From Kitasatospora sp. SolWspMP-SS2h (GTDB taxonomy: Bacteria; Actinomycetota; Actinomycetes; Streptomycetales; Streptomycetaceae), in the NCBI RefSeq assembly GCF_003259315.1, contig NZ_QLLT01000044.1, positions 1-43,493 of the forward strand: DNA of 43,493 nucleotides, written 5' to 3'. Of the stretch, positions 31,453-39,666 are shown one piece after another; within the stretch, counting starts at the first letter, position 1, and each line of letters starts with the position of its first letter. The notes under the pieces were generated by a model. That model had not been told where the DNA came from. It saw only the letters and a list, made by a program, of their open reading frames with translations, and made no database searches. The translations under genes and the position numbers were made by a program.

Positions 31453-32322
31453 TTACTTGCGCAGGCCCGCGAAGAGGTCGGTCTCGGGGAGGTCGGTGTC
31501 GACCAGGGACTTGGCGAGTTCGTAGTCCTCGGTGGGCCAGACCTCGCGCTGGATGTCGAGCGGGACGCGGAACCAGGGACCGTCGGGGTCGATCTGGGTG
31601 GCGTGGGCGATCAGGGCCTTGTCGCGGATCTCGAAGAAGTCGCCGCACGCGACCTGGGTGGTGATCTCCCGCTCGGCCCGGCCGGACTTCTCCCAGCCCT
31701 CGATCCACTCGCCGTAGGGGGACTCGTGGCCGTTGGTGCTGAGGTAGGCGTGCAGGGCGCGGATGCGGCCCATCGGGAAGCCGTGGTTGTAGTAGAGCTT
31801 GGACGGCTGCCAGGGCTCGCCGGCCTCGGGGTAGGCCGCGGGGTCGCCGGCGGCGTCGAAGGCCACCATGGTGATCTTGTGGGTCATGATGTGGTCGGGG
31901 TGCGGGTAGCCGCCGTTCTCGTCGTACGTGGTGATCACGTGCGGGCGGAACTCGCGGATCAGCTTGACCAGCGCCCCGGCCGCCACGTCGACGTCCTCCA
32001 GGGCGAAGCAGCCCTCCGGCAGCGGGGGCAGCGGGTCGCCCTCGGGGAGGCCGGAGTCGACGTAGCCGAGCCACGCCTGCCGGACGCCGAGGATCTCCCG
32101 GGCGGCGTCCATCTCCTTGCGGCGGACCTCGTGGATGTTCTCCTCGACCCACGGGTCGCCCTGGAGCTTGGGGTTGAGGATCGAGCCCCGCTCCCCTCCG
32201 GTGCACGTGGCGACCAGGACCTCCACCCCCTGCGACACGTACATCGCCATGGTGGCGGCGCCCTTGCTGGACTCGTCGTCCGGGTGCGCGTGCACCGCCA
32301 TCAAACGCAACTGCTCGCTCAA
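31453..32322 (-). CDS. mca: Mycothiol conjugate amidase Mca
   Basis: A 289-aa zinc amidase from TTG 32322 (LSEQLRLMAVHAHPDDES), with GAAGGGG upstream. Zinc ligands are in AHPDDE (His13, Asp15/16) and in YPHPDHIM. The catalytic scaffold is otherwise complete: TCTGGERGS, DENGGYPHPDH, HGFPM. It hydrolyses mycothiol-S conjugates to release mercapturic acids for export, detoxifying electrophiles. Mycothiol is specific to actinobacteria, supporting the taxonomic call. Divergent from the DUF4307 gene. Confidence 0.92.
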   Translation of the reverse strand: MSEQLRLMAVHAHPDDESSKGAATMAMYVSQGVEVLVATCTGGERGSILNPKLQGDPWVEENIHEVRRKEMDAAREILGVRQAWLGYVDSGLPEGDPLPPLPEGCFALEDVDVAAGALVKLIREFRPHVITTYDENGGYPHPDHIMTHKITMVAFDAAGDPAAYPEAGEPWQPSKLYYNHGFPMGRIRALHAYLSTNGHESPYGEWIEGWEKSGRAEREITTQVACGDFFEIRDKALIAHATQIDPDGPWFRVPLDIQREVWPTEDYELAKSLVDTDLPETDLFAGLRK

Positions 32323-32478
32323 CGCCTGGTCCCCTTCAGGTATAGGTATGTCCGCTTCGTCGGGTCGGCTCCCCCGCCGCCTCCGGCGCGGACGTGCCCC
32401 TCCTATAGTGACGGACTGGAGGGCCCGTCCATTCCCACCGAAGGACGAACCGCCTCCGCGAAAGGACCGAGCCCCGCC

Positions 32479-32916
32479 ATGGACCACAGCCCTACGCCCA
32501 CGACGCCGGCGGTGTCCCCCGCCGCACCGCCGGCCGGCCGCTACAGCCGGTCCGACGACCGGGCCGCCGACCGCAGGCTGCGGATCGCCGCGGTGGTGTG
32601 CGGGGTGCTGTTCCTCGGGCTGATCGCCTGGCTGGGCGGCTCGTACCTGCTGCGGGAGACCCGGCTGAACGGTACGGTGCCCACCTTCCAGCCGGTCTCG
32701 GACACCGAGCTGCAGCTGCAGCTCTCGGTGCGCAAGAGCGACGGCACCGCGGGCGTCTGCACGGTCCGCTCGCAGGGCGCGGACGGCGCGGTGGTCGGCC
32801 AGTCGGACTTCCCGGTCCCGGCCGCGGGCACCGACTACGACGAGGTGGTCACGCTGCGCACCACGGCCCGCGGCACCACCGCAGAACTGCTCGGCTGCAC
32901 CCCCGACAAGAAGTAA
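32479..32916 (+). CDS. DUF4307 family membrane protein
   Basis: A 145-aa protein from ATG 32479. A Pro/Ala-rich N-terminus (PTPTTPAVSPAAPPAGRYSR) leads to a single helix (IAAVVCGVLFLGLIAWLGG, about 35-53) and a small extracytoplasmic beta domain ending in LLGCTPDKK, typical of DUF4307. Members lie next to mca across streptomycetes; their role is unknown. The ribosome site is weak (AAAGGA, spacing about 12). Confidence 0.8.
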   Translation: MDHSPTPTTPAVSPAAPPAGRYSRSDDRAADRRLRIAAVVCGVLFLGLIAWLGGSYLLRETRLNGTVPTFQPVSDTELQLQLSVRKSDGTAGVCTVRSQGADGAVVGQSDFPVPAAGTDYDEVVTLRTTARGTTAELLGCTPDKK

Positions 32917-33297
32917 CGCCCCGCCCCGCCCGCCCGCTCGCTCACCCTTTCGGAGGCACCGCCGCGCGCGGATGCCACCGCGTTCTCCGACCGCCCGCCG
33001 CCGGGGCGCCCAGGCCCCTACCGGGCCCGCACCCGCCCAGCACCCGGCCCGTACCGGGCTCGTACCCGCCCAACACCCGGGCCCGGACCCTCCCACCGCC
33101 CGATCGGCCACCGGCCCCGGGGGGCGGGCCGCTCGGAGACCTCCCGTCCAGGCCGGGAACTTGTTAGGCTCGTGGTTTCGCCCCTTCCGCGCCGATCGGC
33201 ACGGAAGCGGGCGTTGCTTTGCATCTGCCCAGAAAATCGACCACACCGCCGCCGGTCCACCCCCGGGGCGGCGCCAGCACCGACGAGGAGCACTCCT
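32917..33297. other. Intergenic region upstream of greA
   Basis: About 380 bp with no gene. It holds a 33-bp imperfect tandem duplication (33019-33051 and 33052-33084). TAGGCT at 33165-33170 could be a greA -10; no clear -35 was found. Confidence 0.45.
33019..33084. repeat. Two 33-bp imperfect tandem repeats
   Basis: Each copy starts TACCGGGC and ends near CACCCGG. Copies at 33019-33051 and 33052-33084 differ at a few bases. Non-coding. Confidence 0.75.
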
Positions 33298-33795
33298 GTG
33301 ACCCAGACCAACGATGACGTGACCTGGCTCACTCAGGACCACTACAACAAGCTCAAGGCCGAGCTTGACCACCTGACCGGGCCCTGGCGCATCGAGATCG
33401 CCCAGAAGATCGAGGCCGCGCGCGAGGAGGGCGACCTCAAGGAGAACGCGGGCTACCATGCGGCCAAGGACGAGCAGGGCAAGACCGAGGCGCGGATCCG
33501 CCAGCTGACCCAGTTGCTGGAGCGGGCCAAGGTCGGCGAGGCTCCGGCCGACTCGGGCGTGGTGGCCCCGGGCATGCTGGTGAAGGTCGCCTTCGACGGC
33601 GACCCCGACGACACCATGGAGTTCCTGCTGGCCTCCCGCGAGGTCACCGACGGCGACATCGACGTCTACTCCCCCCAGTCGCCGCTGGGCCGGGGCATCA
33701 TCGGCAAGTCGGTGGGCGAGAACGCCCAGTACGAGCTGCCGAACGGCAAGAAGGCCAGCGTGAAGATCATCGACGCCAAGCCCTTCTCCGGCTGA
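33298..33795 (+). CDS. greA: Transcription elongation factor GreA
   Basis: A 165-aa GreA from GTG 33298, with GAGGAG upstream. The N-terminal coiled coil (about 10-80) includes the acidic tip EAAREEGDLKENAGYHAAKDEQ, whose D-E pair reaches the RNA polymerase active site. The C-terminal FKBP-like domain ends SPLGRGIIGKSVGE...KIIDAKPFSG. It rescues backtracked polymerase by stimulating RNA cleavage. A 9-bp tandem repeat begins exactly at its stop, followed by a 15-bp-stem terminator. Confidence 0.94.
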   Translation: MTQTNDDVTWLTQDHYNKLKAELDHLTGPWRIEIAQKIEAAREEGDLKENAGYHAAKDEQGKTEARIRQLTQLLERAKVGEAPADSGVVAPGMLVKVAFDGDPDDTMEFLLASREVTDGDIDVYSPQSPLGRGIIGKSVGENAQYELPNGKKASVKIIDAKPFSG

Positions 33796-33819
33796 TCCGG
33801 CCGATCCGGCCGATCCGAC
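33793..33819 (+). repeat. 9-bp tandem repeats starting at the greA stop codon
   Basis: TGATCCGGC (33793-33801), CGATCCGGC (33802-33810) and CGATCCGAC (33811-33819). The first codon of unit 1 is the TGA stop; the later units have CGA instead. Confidence 0.8.
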
Positions 33820-33839
33820 CGACCGGACGCCCCGCGCGC

Positions 33840-33874
33840 AACGGCCGCTCCCCCGGGTGGGGGGAGCGGCCGTT
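33840..33874 (+). terminator. Intrinsic terminator of greA
   Basis: A perfect 15-bp stem (33840-33854 with 33860-33874) with a five-base loop, between convergent greA and the ABC permease gene. Confidence 0.88.
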
Positions 33875-33910
33875 CCGCGTCCGGGGTCGATGCGCCCGGG
33901 GCCGGTGCGT

Positions 33911-33955
33911 CCGGCGCGCCGGTCCTCAGCCGCCCGGCGCGCCGGTCCTCAGCCG
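33911..33955 (-). repeat. 23-bp tandem duplication over the ABC permease stop
   Basis: A 22-base unit at 33911-33932 recurs unchanged at 33934-33955, one base apart. The second copy contains the permease stop (33949-33951). The period is not a multiple of three, so the extra TGA is out of frame. Confidence 0.85.
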
Positions 33956-34809
33956 GCCGCGCGACGGTACTTGCGCACCGCCAGCCAGGAGAACACCGCC
34001 GTGATCAGCAGCGACCAGACCACCGAGACCAGCGCGGCGTGCTGCATCGGCCAGGAGTCCGGCACCGGGCCGAGCTGGTTGCCGAACAGGCTGCGGCAGG
34101 CCTGCACGGTGGCGGAGAACGGGTTCCAGTAGGCGACCGGCTGGAGCCAGCTCGGCATCGAACTGACCGGCACGAACGCGTTGGAGACGAAGGTCAGCGG
34201 GAACAGCCAGATCAGGCCGGCCGAGGTGGCCGCCTCGGGGCTGCGCACCGACAGGCCGATCAGCGCGCCGATCCAGGAGAAGGCGTAGCCGAGCAGCAGC
34301 AGCAGGCCGAACGCGGCGAGCATGTCCGGCACGCCGTGGTGGATCCGCCAGCCGACCAGCAGCGCGACCAGCGCCAGCACGACCAGGATGAACGCGGTCT
34401 GCACCAGGTCGGCCAGGGTGCGGCCGGTGAGCACGGCGGCCCGGGCCATCGGCAGCGAGCGGAAGCGGTCGACCAGGCCCTTGGTCATGTCCTCCGCGAT
34501 GCCAGCCGAGGCGCCGGCCACCGCGAAGGTGACGGTCTGGGCGAAGATGCCCGCCATCAGGTACTCGATGTACACGTCGTGGCCGGGCGGGGCGCCGGGG
34601 ATCGCGATCGCGCCGCCCATGACGTACGAGAACAGCAGCACGAACATGACGGGCTGCATCAGCCCGAAGACGACGATCTCGGGGATCCTGGTCATCCGGC
34701 GCAGGTTCCGCTTGGCGACCACCCAGGAGTCGTGGGCGGTGGCGGCGACGCCGCGGCGCGGGGCGACGGGGGCGCCGCCGATGGCGCCGTCGGTGCTGGC
34801 GAGTGTCAT
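33949..34809 (-). CDS. ABC-2 type transporter permease (DrrB-like)
   Basis: A 286-aa six-helix permease. Typical segments are MQPVMFVLLFSYVMGGAI, YLMAGIFAQTVTFAVAGAS, GIAEDMTKGLVDRFRSLPM (the conserved permease loop), and LTFVSNAFVPVSSMPSWLQ. It starts one base after the ATP-binding gene's stop, so the two form one transporter. DrrAB-type exporters move drugs or lipids out of the cell, but the substrate is not indicated. Its 3' end carries a 23-bp tandem duplication. Confidence 0.9.
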   Translation of the reverse strand: MTLASTDGAIGGAPVAPRRGVAATAHDSWVVAKRNLRRMTRIPEIVVFGLMQPVMFVLLFSYVMGGAIAIPGAPPGHDVYIEYLMAGIFAQTVTFAVAGASAGIAEDMTKGLVDRFRSLPMARAAVLTGRTLADLVQTAFILVVLALVALLVGWRIHHGVPDMLAAFGLLLLLGYAFSWIGALIGLSVRSPEAATSAGLIWLFPLTFVSNAFVPVSSMPSWLQPVAYWNPFSATVQACRSLFGNQLGPVPDSWPMQHAALVSVVWSLLITAVFSWLAVRKYRRAAG

Positions 34810-34810
34810 C

Positions 34811-35830
34811 TCAGGCGTCCTCTCGCTGGCCGCGGCGGCCCTTCCCGGCGGACGCGGCGGGCGTGCCGCCCTCGTCCTCGCCCGTCCCGTCCTCGGTGGC
34901 GTGGCCGGTGAGGGAGAGGAAGACGTCGTCCAGGGTCGGGCGGCGCAGGCCGATGTCGTCGATCTCGATGGAGTGGGCGTCCAGTTCGCGGATGGCGTCG
35001 GCCAGCACCCGGGCGCCGCCGCTGACCGGGACGGTGATCCGGCGGGTGTTGCGCTCCACCGTCGGCTCGCCCTTGGCGTACGGGGTGAGCGCGGCGACCG
35101 CCTCGGGGACGAGGTCGGCGGCGCGGACGACCACCTCGATGCGTTCGCCGCCGATCTGGGCCTTGAGCTCGTCGGCGGTGCCGCGGGCGATCACCTTGCC
35201 GTGGTCGACCACCGCGATGTCGTGGGCGAGGCGGTCGGCCTCCTCCAGGTACTGGGTGGTGAGCAGCAGGGTGGTGCCCTGCTCGACCAGGGTCTCGATG
35301 ACCTCCCACAGGGCGAGCCGGTTGCGCGGGTCGAGGCCGGTGGTGGGCTCGTCCAGGAACATCACCGGGGGCCGGACCACCAGGGCGGCGGCCAGGTCGA
35401 GGCGGCGGCGCATGCCGCCGGAGTAGGTCTTGGCGGTGCGGTCGGCGGCCGAGGAGAGGTTGAACCACTCCAGCAGTTCGAGGGCCCGCCGCTTCGCGTC
35501 GCGGGCGCTCATCTGGTAGAGCTCGCCGACCATCTGGAGGTTCTCCCGGCCGGTGAGGTACTCGTCGACGGCGGCGTACTGGCCGGACAGGCCGATCAGG
35601 CTGCGCACCTTGTTGGGGTGCTTGAGCACGTCGACCCCGGCGACGGTGGCCCGGCCGGAGTCGGGTTGGAGCAGGGTGGTCAGGACGCGCACGGTGGTGG
35701 TCTTGCCCGCGCCGTTCGGTCCGAGCAGCCCGAGCACGGTGCCCTCGGGCACGTCCAGGCTCACGCCGTCCAGGGCACGGACGTCACCGAAGGTCTTGAC
35801 CAGGTTCTCGGCTTCGATGGCTGCCGCCAT
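34811..35830 (-). CDS. ABC transporter ATP-binding protein (DrrA-like)
   Basis: A 339-aa ATPase from ATG 35830. Walker A is GPNGAGKTTT, the signature YSGGMRRRLDLAAAL, Walker B VMFLDEPTTGLDP, and the H-loop is present. The C-terminal 100 residues form the DrrA-type extension that regulates assembly with the permease. It is the first gene of the two-gene exporter. Two PadR-like palindromes lie 80-125 bases upstream, suggesting control by a PadR repressor encoded elsewhere. Confidence 0.92.
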   Translation of the reverse strand: MAAAIEAENLVKTFGDVRALDGVSLDVPEGTVLGLLGPNGAGKTTTVRVLTTLLQPDSGRATVAGVDVLKHPNKVRSLIGLSGQYAAVDEYLTGRENLQMVGELYQMSARDAKRRALELLEWFNLSSAADRTAKTYSGGMRRRLDLAAALVVRPPVMFLDEPTTGLDPRNRLALWEVIETLVEQGTTLLLTTQYLEEADRLAHDIAVVDHGKVIARGTADELKAQIGGERIEVVVRAADLVPEAVAALTPYAKGEPTVERNTRRITVPVSGGARVLADAIRELDAHSIEIDDIGLRRPTLDDVFLSLTGHATEDGTGEDEGGTPAASAGKGRRGQREDA

Positions 35831-35913
35831 GGGCCTGCCTCATCTCCTGATGCGAGTCGGTTCTGTGGGGAAATCATCCGGTTCGGTACCCGGGCCCGCC
35901 GACGGCGAAGCTC

Positions 35914-35953
35914 GCGATACATCGCAAGATGCTGTCACTCGCGATATATCGCG
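35914..35953. promoter_or_regulatory. Two PadR-like operators upstream of the ABC exporter
   Basis: A perfect 14-base palindrome CGCGATATATCGCG at 35940-35953 and a related GCGATACATCGC at 35914-35925, 27 bases apart. The pattern fits PadR-family operators of drug exporters. No padR gene is adjacent. Confidence 0.65.
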
Positions 35954-36025
35954 TCAAGCGCCGCAGGTGAGGCGGGTCACAGCCTCCCAGCCACCACTGA
36001 CAACCCGGGCACACCCGGTGCCACC

Positions 36026-36085
36026 GGACCTCGGCGGGCCCCAGCGGACCTGGGCGGGCCCCAGCGGGCCTGGGCGGATCTCAGC
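36026..36085 (-). repeat. Three 20-bp tandem repeats over the ilvA stop
   Basis: Units at 36026-36045, 36046-36065 and 36066-36085 share the pattern GGNCCTNGGCGGNNCNCAGC. The third contains the ilvA stop (TGA); in the first two the same triplet is TGG. Confidence 0.8.
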
Positions 36086-37292
36086 GGTTGACCACGTACC
36101 CGTCCTCCCGCAGCTCGCCGATCACCGCCGCGCAGTGCTCGGGCCCCTTGGTCTCCAGGTGCAGGTCCACCTCGACCTCGGTCAGGCCCAGCTGCGGGTC
36201 GATCCGGACGTGCGCGACGTCCAGCACGTTGGCGTCCATCCGGGTCAGCACGCCCAGCAGGTCGGCCAGCGCGCCCGGCTTGTCGGTCAGCCGGACCCGC
36301 AGCGACAGGTAGCGGCCCGCCGCGGCCAGGCCGTGCCGGAGTACCCGCTGCATCAGCTGCGGGTCGATGTTGCCACCGGAGAGCACCGCCACCACCGGGC
36401 CCTCGAACCGCCCGGGCTCGGCCATCAGCGCGGCGATCGGCGCCGCCCCGGCGGGTTCGACCACCAGCTTGAGCCGTTCCAGGCCGACCAGCAGGGCCCG
36501 GGAGAGCGCGTCCTCGGAGACCGTCAGCACCCCGTCCGCGAGGGCCTCCACCACCTCGAACGGGATGTCCCCGGGGCGGCCGACCATGATGCCGTCCGCC
36601 ATGGTGGCGAACCGTTCCAGCGCGACCGGGCGCCCGGCCGCCAGCGACAGCGGGTACGCCGCCGCGGCGGCGGCCTGCACGCCGATCACCCGGACGTCCG
36701 GGCGCAGCGCCTTGATCGCGATCGCCACGCCCGCCAGCAGCCCGCCGCCGCCGGTGCCGACCAGCACCGTGCGCACCTCGGGGCACTGCTCCAGGACCTC
36801 CAGGCCGACGGTGGCCTGGCCGGTGATCACGTCCCAGTGGTCGAAGGGGTGGATGAAGACCGCGCCGGTGTCCTCGGCGTACTCCCGGGCGGCCCGCAGC
36901 GCCTGGTCGACGTTGGCGCCGTGCAGCCGGACCTCGGCGCCGTACTCGCGGGTGGCGGCGACCTTCGGCAGCGGCGCGGCGACCGGCATGAAGACGGTGG
37001 AGCGCACCCCGAGCAGCGAGGCGGCCAACGCGACGCCCTGCGCGTGGTTGCCCGCGCTGGCCGCGACCACCCCGGCGGCCCGCTCGACCGGGGAGAGCCC
37101 GGCGATCCGCACGTACGCGCCGCGCAGTTTGAACGAGCCGGTGCGCTGCAGGTTCTCGCACTTGAGGTGGACGGGGGTGCCGGCCGTCCCGGAGAGGTGG
37201 CGGCTGGTCTGCATCGGGGTGACCCGGGCCACCCCCGCCAGCATCTTCTGCGCGCCCCGGACGTCGTCCACCGTGATCGGCCACCTGTGCAT
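36081..37292 (-). CDS. ilvA: Threonine ammonia-lyase
   Basis: A 403-aa PLP enzyme from ATG 37292. The Schiff-base Lys55 lies in TGSFKLRGA, with SAGNHAQGVA and the glycine loop GTGGGGLLAG. A C-terminal ACT-like domain (about 328-403: RVRLTDKPGALADLLGVL) suggests allosteric control. It deaminates threonine to 2-oxobutyrate. The length and single ACT domain are closer to the shorter (catabolic-type) form, so the enzyme may serve either isoleucine supply or catabolism; ilvA is used as the common name. Divergent from marR. The 3' end carries a 20-bp repeat with the stop. Confidence 0.9.
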   Translation of the reverse strand: MHRWPITVDDVRGAQKMLAGVARVTPMQTSRHLSGTAGTPVHLKCENLQRTGSFKLRGAYVRIAGLSPVERAAGVVAASAGNHAQGVALAASLLGVRSTVFMPVAAPLPKVAATREYGAEVRLHGANVDQALRAAREYAEDTGAVFIHPFDHWDVITGQATVGLEVLEQCPEVRTVLVGTGGGGLLAGVAIAIKALRPDVRVIGVQAAAAAAYPLSLAAGRPVALERFATMADGIMVGRPGDIPFEVVEALADGVLTVSEDALSRALLVGLERLKLVVEPAGAAPIAALMAEPGRFEGPVVAVLSGGNIDPQLMQRVLRHGLAAAGRYLSLRVRLTDKPGALADLLGVLTRMDANVLDVAHVRIDPQLGLTEVEVDLHLETKGPEHCAAVIGELREDGYVVNR

Positions 37293-37421
37293 GGGGGCCA
37301 GCGTAGGGCGCGCGCTGTTCCGCCGGTCGCCCGGCGCGCGTACGCTGCTGGGACGAGTCGCCCGCACCCCCCGTGAGCCGCGATGACCCTGCCCCCGTCC
37401 GACGGACCCTCCGATCCCGAC
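37126..37421 (+). repeat. Placeholder (see next entry for correct coordinates)
   Basis: Coordinates in this entry are reversed by error; the repeat is described correctly in the following entry. Confidence 0.01.
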
Positions 37422-37958
37422 GGCCCCGGCCGCGCCGAAGGCGACGACGGCCCCGGCCGCGCCGAAGGCGACGACGGCCCCGGCCGCGCCGGACGCGCCG
37501 ACCGCGCCGACCGCGCCGACCGCGCCAAACGTCCGGACCGCCCCGACCGCCCCGATGCGGACCGTCAACTCCCCTACCAGGTCGCGGTGTTCGCCCGGCG
37601 GATCTGCGCCGCCGGGGAGCTGGACCGGGCCGCGTTCCTGCTGCTGGAGCAGCTCGCCGCCACCGGGCCGGCCAAGGTGAAGACGCTGGCGGCGGCGCTC
37701 GGGGTGGACTCCTCGACGGTGACCCGGCAGGCCGCGCCGCTGCTGCGGGAGCGTCTGGTGGCGCGGCTGCCGTACCCGGCGGACCGGCGCGCGGTGCAGC
37801 TGGCGCTGACGCCGCTGGGGGCCGGTCGGCTGGCCCAGGTGCGGGAGCGGCGGCGGGAGTTGATCGCCGAGCTGACGGCGGGTTGGACGACCCGCGAGCG
37901 GGCGGTGTTCTGCGCGCTGCTGGCCCGGTTCAACGACGGTCTGCTGGACCGCCGTTGA
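37383..37958 (+). CDS. MarR-family regulator with repeat-built N-terminal tail
   Basis: A 191-aa protein from ATG 37383 (the ribosome site is weak, so a later start is possible). Residues about 65-191 are a MarR winged helix: DRAAFLLLEQLAATG, KTLAAALGVDSSTVTRQAAPL, and LVARLPYPADRRAVQLALT (wing). The first 60 residues are low complexity, RAEGDDGPG and RAD repeats, encoded by 27-bp and 9-bp DNA repeats. Such tails are disordered and can vary in length. Ligand and targets are unknown. Confidence 0.82.
   Translation: MTLPPSDGPSDPDGPGRAEGDDGPGRAEGDDGPGRAGRADRADRADRAKRPDRPDRPDADRQLPYQVAVFARRICAAGELDRAAFLLLEQLAATGPAKVKTLAAALGVDSSTVTRQAAPLLRERLVARLPYPADRRAVQLALTPLGAGRLAQVRERRRELIAELTAGWTTRERAVFCALLARFNDGLLDRR
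37421..37526 (+). repeat. 27-bp and 9-bp tandem repeats in the MarR N-terminus
   Basis: Two identical 27-bp units (37421-37447, 37448-37474) and a partial third, then CGCGCCGAC three times (37494-37502, 37503-37511, 37512-37520) with a partial fourth. All are multiples of three, so copy changes keep the frame. Confidence 0.85.
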
Positions 37959-37979
37959 ACCGGGGAGCCGGCCCGGCCG

Positions 37980-39134
37980 TCAGCCGAGGGCCTGCTCCAG
38001 GTCGGCGAGCAGGTCGGCGGCGGACTCGATGCCCACCGAGACGCGCACCAGGTCGGCGGGCACCTCCAGCGGGGAGCCGGCCGCGGAGGCGTGGGTCATC
38101 CGGCCGGGGTGCTCGATCAGCGACTCGACGCCGCCCAACGACTCGCCCAGGGTGAACAGTTCGGCCCGGTTGCAGACCTCGACGGCGGCCTGCTCGCCGC
38201 CCGCGACGCGGAACGAGACCATGCCGCCGAACGCCTTCATCTGCTTGGCGGCGACATCGTGCCCGGGGTGGGTGGGCAGGCCCGGGTAGAGCACCTGGCT
38301 CACCTTCGGGTGCCCGGCCAGCAGTTCGGCGACCTTCTCGGCGTTCTCCGAGTGCCGGTCCATCCGGACGCCGAGCGTCTTGATGCCGCGCAGCACCAGC
38401 CAGGCGTCGAACGGCCCGGCCACCGCGCCCATCGCGTTCTGGTGGTAGGCGACCTCCTCGGCGAGGCCCGCGTCGGCGACCACCAGGGCGCCGCCGACCA
38501 CGTCGGAGTGCCCGCCCATGTACTTGGTGGTGGAGTGCACCACGACGTCCGCGCCGAACGAGATCGGCTGCTGGAGGTAGGGGCTGGCGAAGGTGTTGTC
38601 GACCACCAGCCGGGCGCCGGCGGCGTGCGCGATCTCGGCGACCGCGGCGAGGTCGGTGATGCCGAGCAGCGGGTTGGACGGGGTCTCCACCCACACCGCG
38701 CGGGTGGTCGGACGGATCGCCTCGCGCACCTTCTCGGGGTGGTGGGTGTCGGCGACGGAGAACTCGACGCCCCAGCGGGTCAGCACCTTGGCGAACAGCC
38801 GGAAGGTGCCGCCGTAGGCGTCGTTGGGGATGACGATGTGGTCGCCGGGCTTGAGCAGGGTGCGCAGCAGGGTGTCCTCGGCGGCCAGCCCGGAGGCGAA
38901 GGCGAGGCCGCGCGCGCCGCCCTCGATCGCGGCCAGGCACTCCTCCAGCGCGGTGCGGGTCGGGTTGGCGGAGCGGCTGTACTCGTAGCCCTCGCGCAGT
39001 CCGCCGACGCCGTCCTGCTTGTAGGTGGACACCTGGTAGATCGGCGTCACGACTGCCCCGGTCCGGGGGTCCGCTTCCTGGCCCGCGTGGATGGCGAGTG
39101 TCTCGAAGCCGTGGGAAAGCTGGTGCTCGGTCAT
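37980..39134 (-). CDS. metB: Cystathionine gamma-synthase
   Basis: A 384-aa Cys/Met metabolism PLP enzyme from ATG 39134 (MTEHQLSHGFETLAIHAG). Features are YEYSRSANPTRTALE, FASGLAAEDTLL, NDAYGGTFRLF, VVDNTFASPYLQQP, and the PLP lysine Lys204 in VHSTTKYMGGHSDVVGG. Near the C-terminus SLGGVESLIEHPGRMTH is typical of gamma-synthases and gamma-lyases. It joins an activated homoserine with cysteine to make cystathionine; actinobacteria also use the same family as a lyase for reverse transsulfuration, so activity is not certain. Convergent with marR. Confidence 0.9.
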   Translation of the reverse strand: MTEHQLSHGFETLAIHAGQEADPRTGAVVTPIYQVSTYKQDGVGGLREGYEYSRSANPTRTALEECLAAIEGGARGLAFASGLAAEDTLLRTLLKPGDHIVIPNDAYGGTFRLFAKVLTRWGVEFSVADTHHPEKVREAIRPTTRAVWVETPSNPLLGITDLAAVAEIAHAAGARLVVDNTFASPYLQQPISFGADVVVHSTTKYMGGHSDVVGGALVVADAGLAEEVAYHQNAMGAVAGPFDAWLVLRGIKTLGVRMDRHSENAEKVAELLAGHPKVSQVLYPGLPTHPGHDVAAKQMKAFGGMVSFRVAGGEQAAVEVCNRAELFTLGESLGGVESLIEHPGRMTHASAAGSPLEVPADLVRVSVGIESAADLLADLEQALG

Positions 39135-39602
39135 GCTCCCGAGCCTAGTGCGACGGGAGGGCTCCTCGCGGCGTGCCGCGACGGGGCACCGGTCCCGGAC
39201 GCCGGACCGGCGGTCCGCGACCGGTGAAGTCTCGCAGTGCCAAGGGTCGTACCGCCACGATCGACCGGCCGCACGCCCGATCGACGCCCGATCGACACCC
39301 GGGGGACACGGGAGGACACGGGGGGGACACAGGGGGGACGCGGAGTGTCCACCGGGCGCACCCGGTCCACCGGTTCGCGCCGTTCCGGCCGGGCCCTGGT
39401 CGCCGGGTCGGACCGGTTCCCGCCGGGCCCGGTGGAGCCGTGGCTGCCGAGCACCGCGATCGGCTCCCCGGCGCTGCGGGTGGCACCCCGACCCGCCGCC
39501 CACGGCCCGTGCCGGCGGCCGGTCCGGGCCGCCCGGCCCCACGCCGCGGGCCCGACTCCACTTCCACGCGTCCAGCCTGCGGCCGGGGCCCGGAATACGC
39601 GA
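39135..39602. other. Long intergenic region upstream of metB
   Basis: About 470 bp without a supported gene. It contains GATCGAC three times near 39258-39296. A G-rich stretch, GGGGGACAC-type repeats (39299-39338), has four G-runs that could form a G-quadruplex. The metB promoter should lie in this region. Confidence 0.4.
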
Positions 39603-39635
39603 CGGCCCGCCGCGGGGGCTTCCCGCGGCGGGCCG
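39603..39635 (-). terminator. Intrinsic terminator of the lipoprotein gene
   Basis: A 14-bp stem (39603-39616 with 39622-39635) and a five-base loop, 30 bases past the lipoprotein stop. Confidence 0.85.
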
Positions 39636-39666
39636 GGCCGTTCCGTGCCGGTGCGCTGACGGCGGA

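Noticed and set aside
37126..37421. Entry with reversed coordinates in the feature list
   Set aside because: This is a slip; the correct repeat spans 37421-37526.
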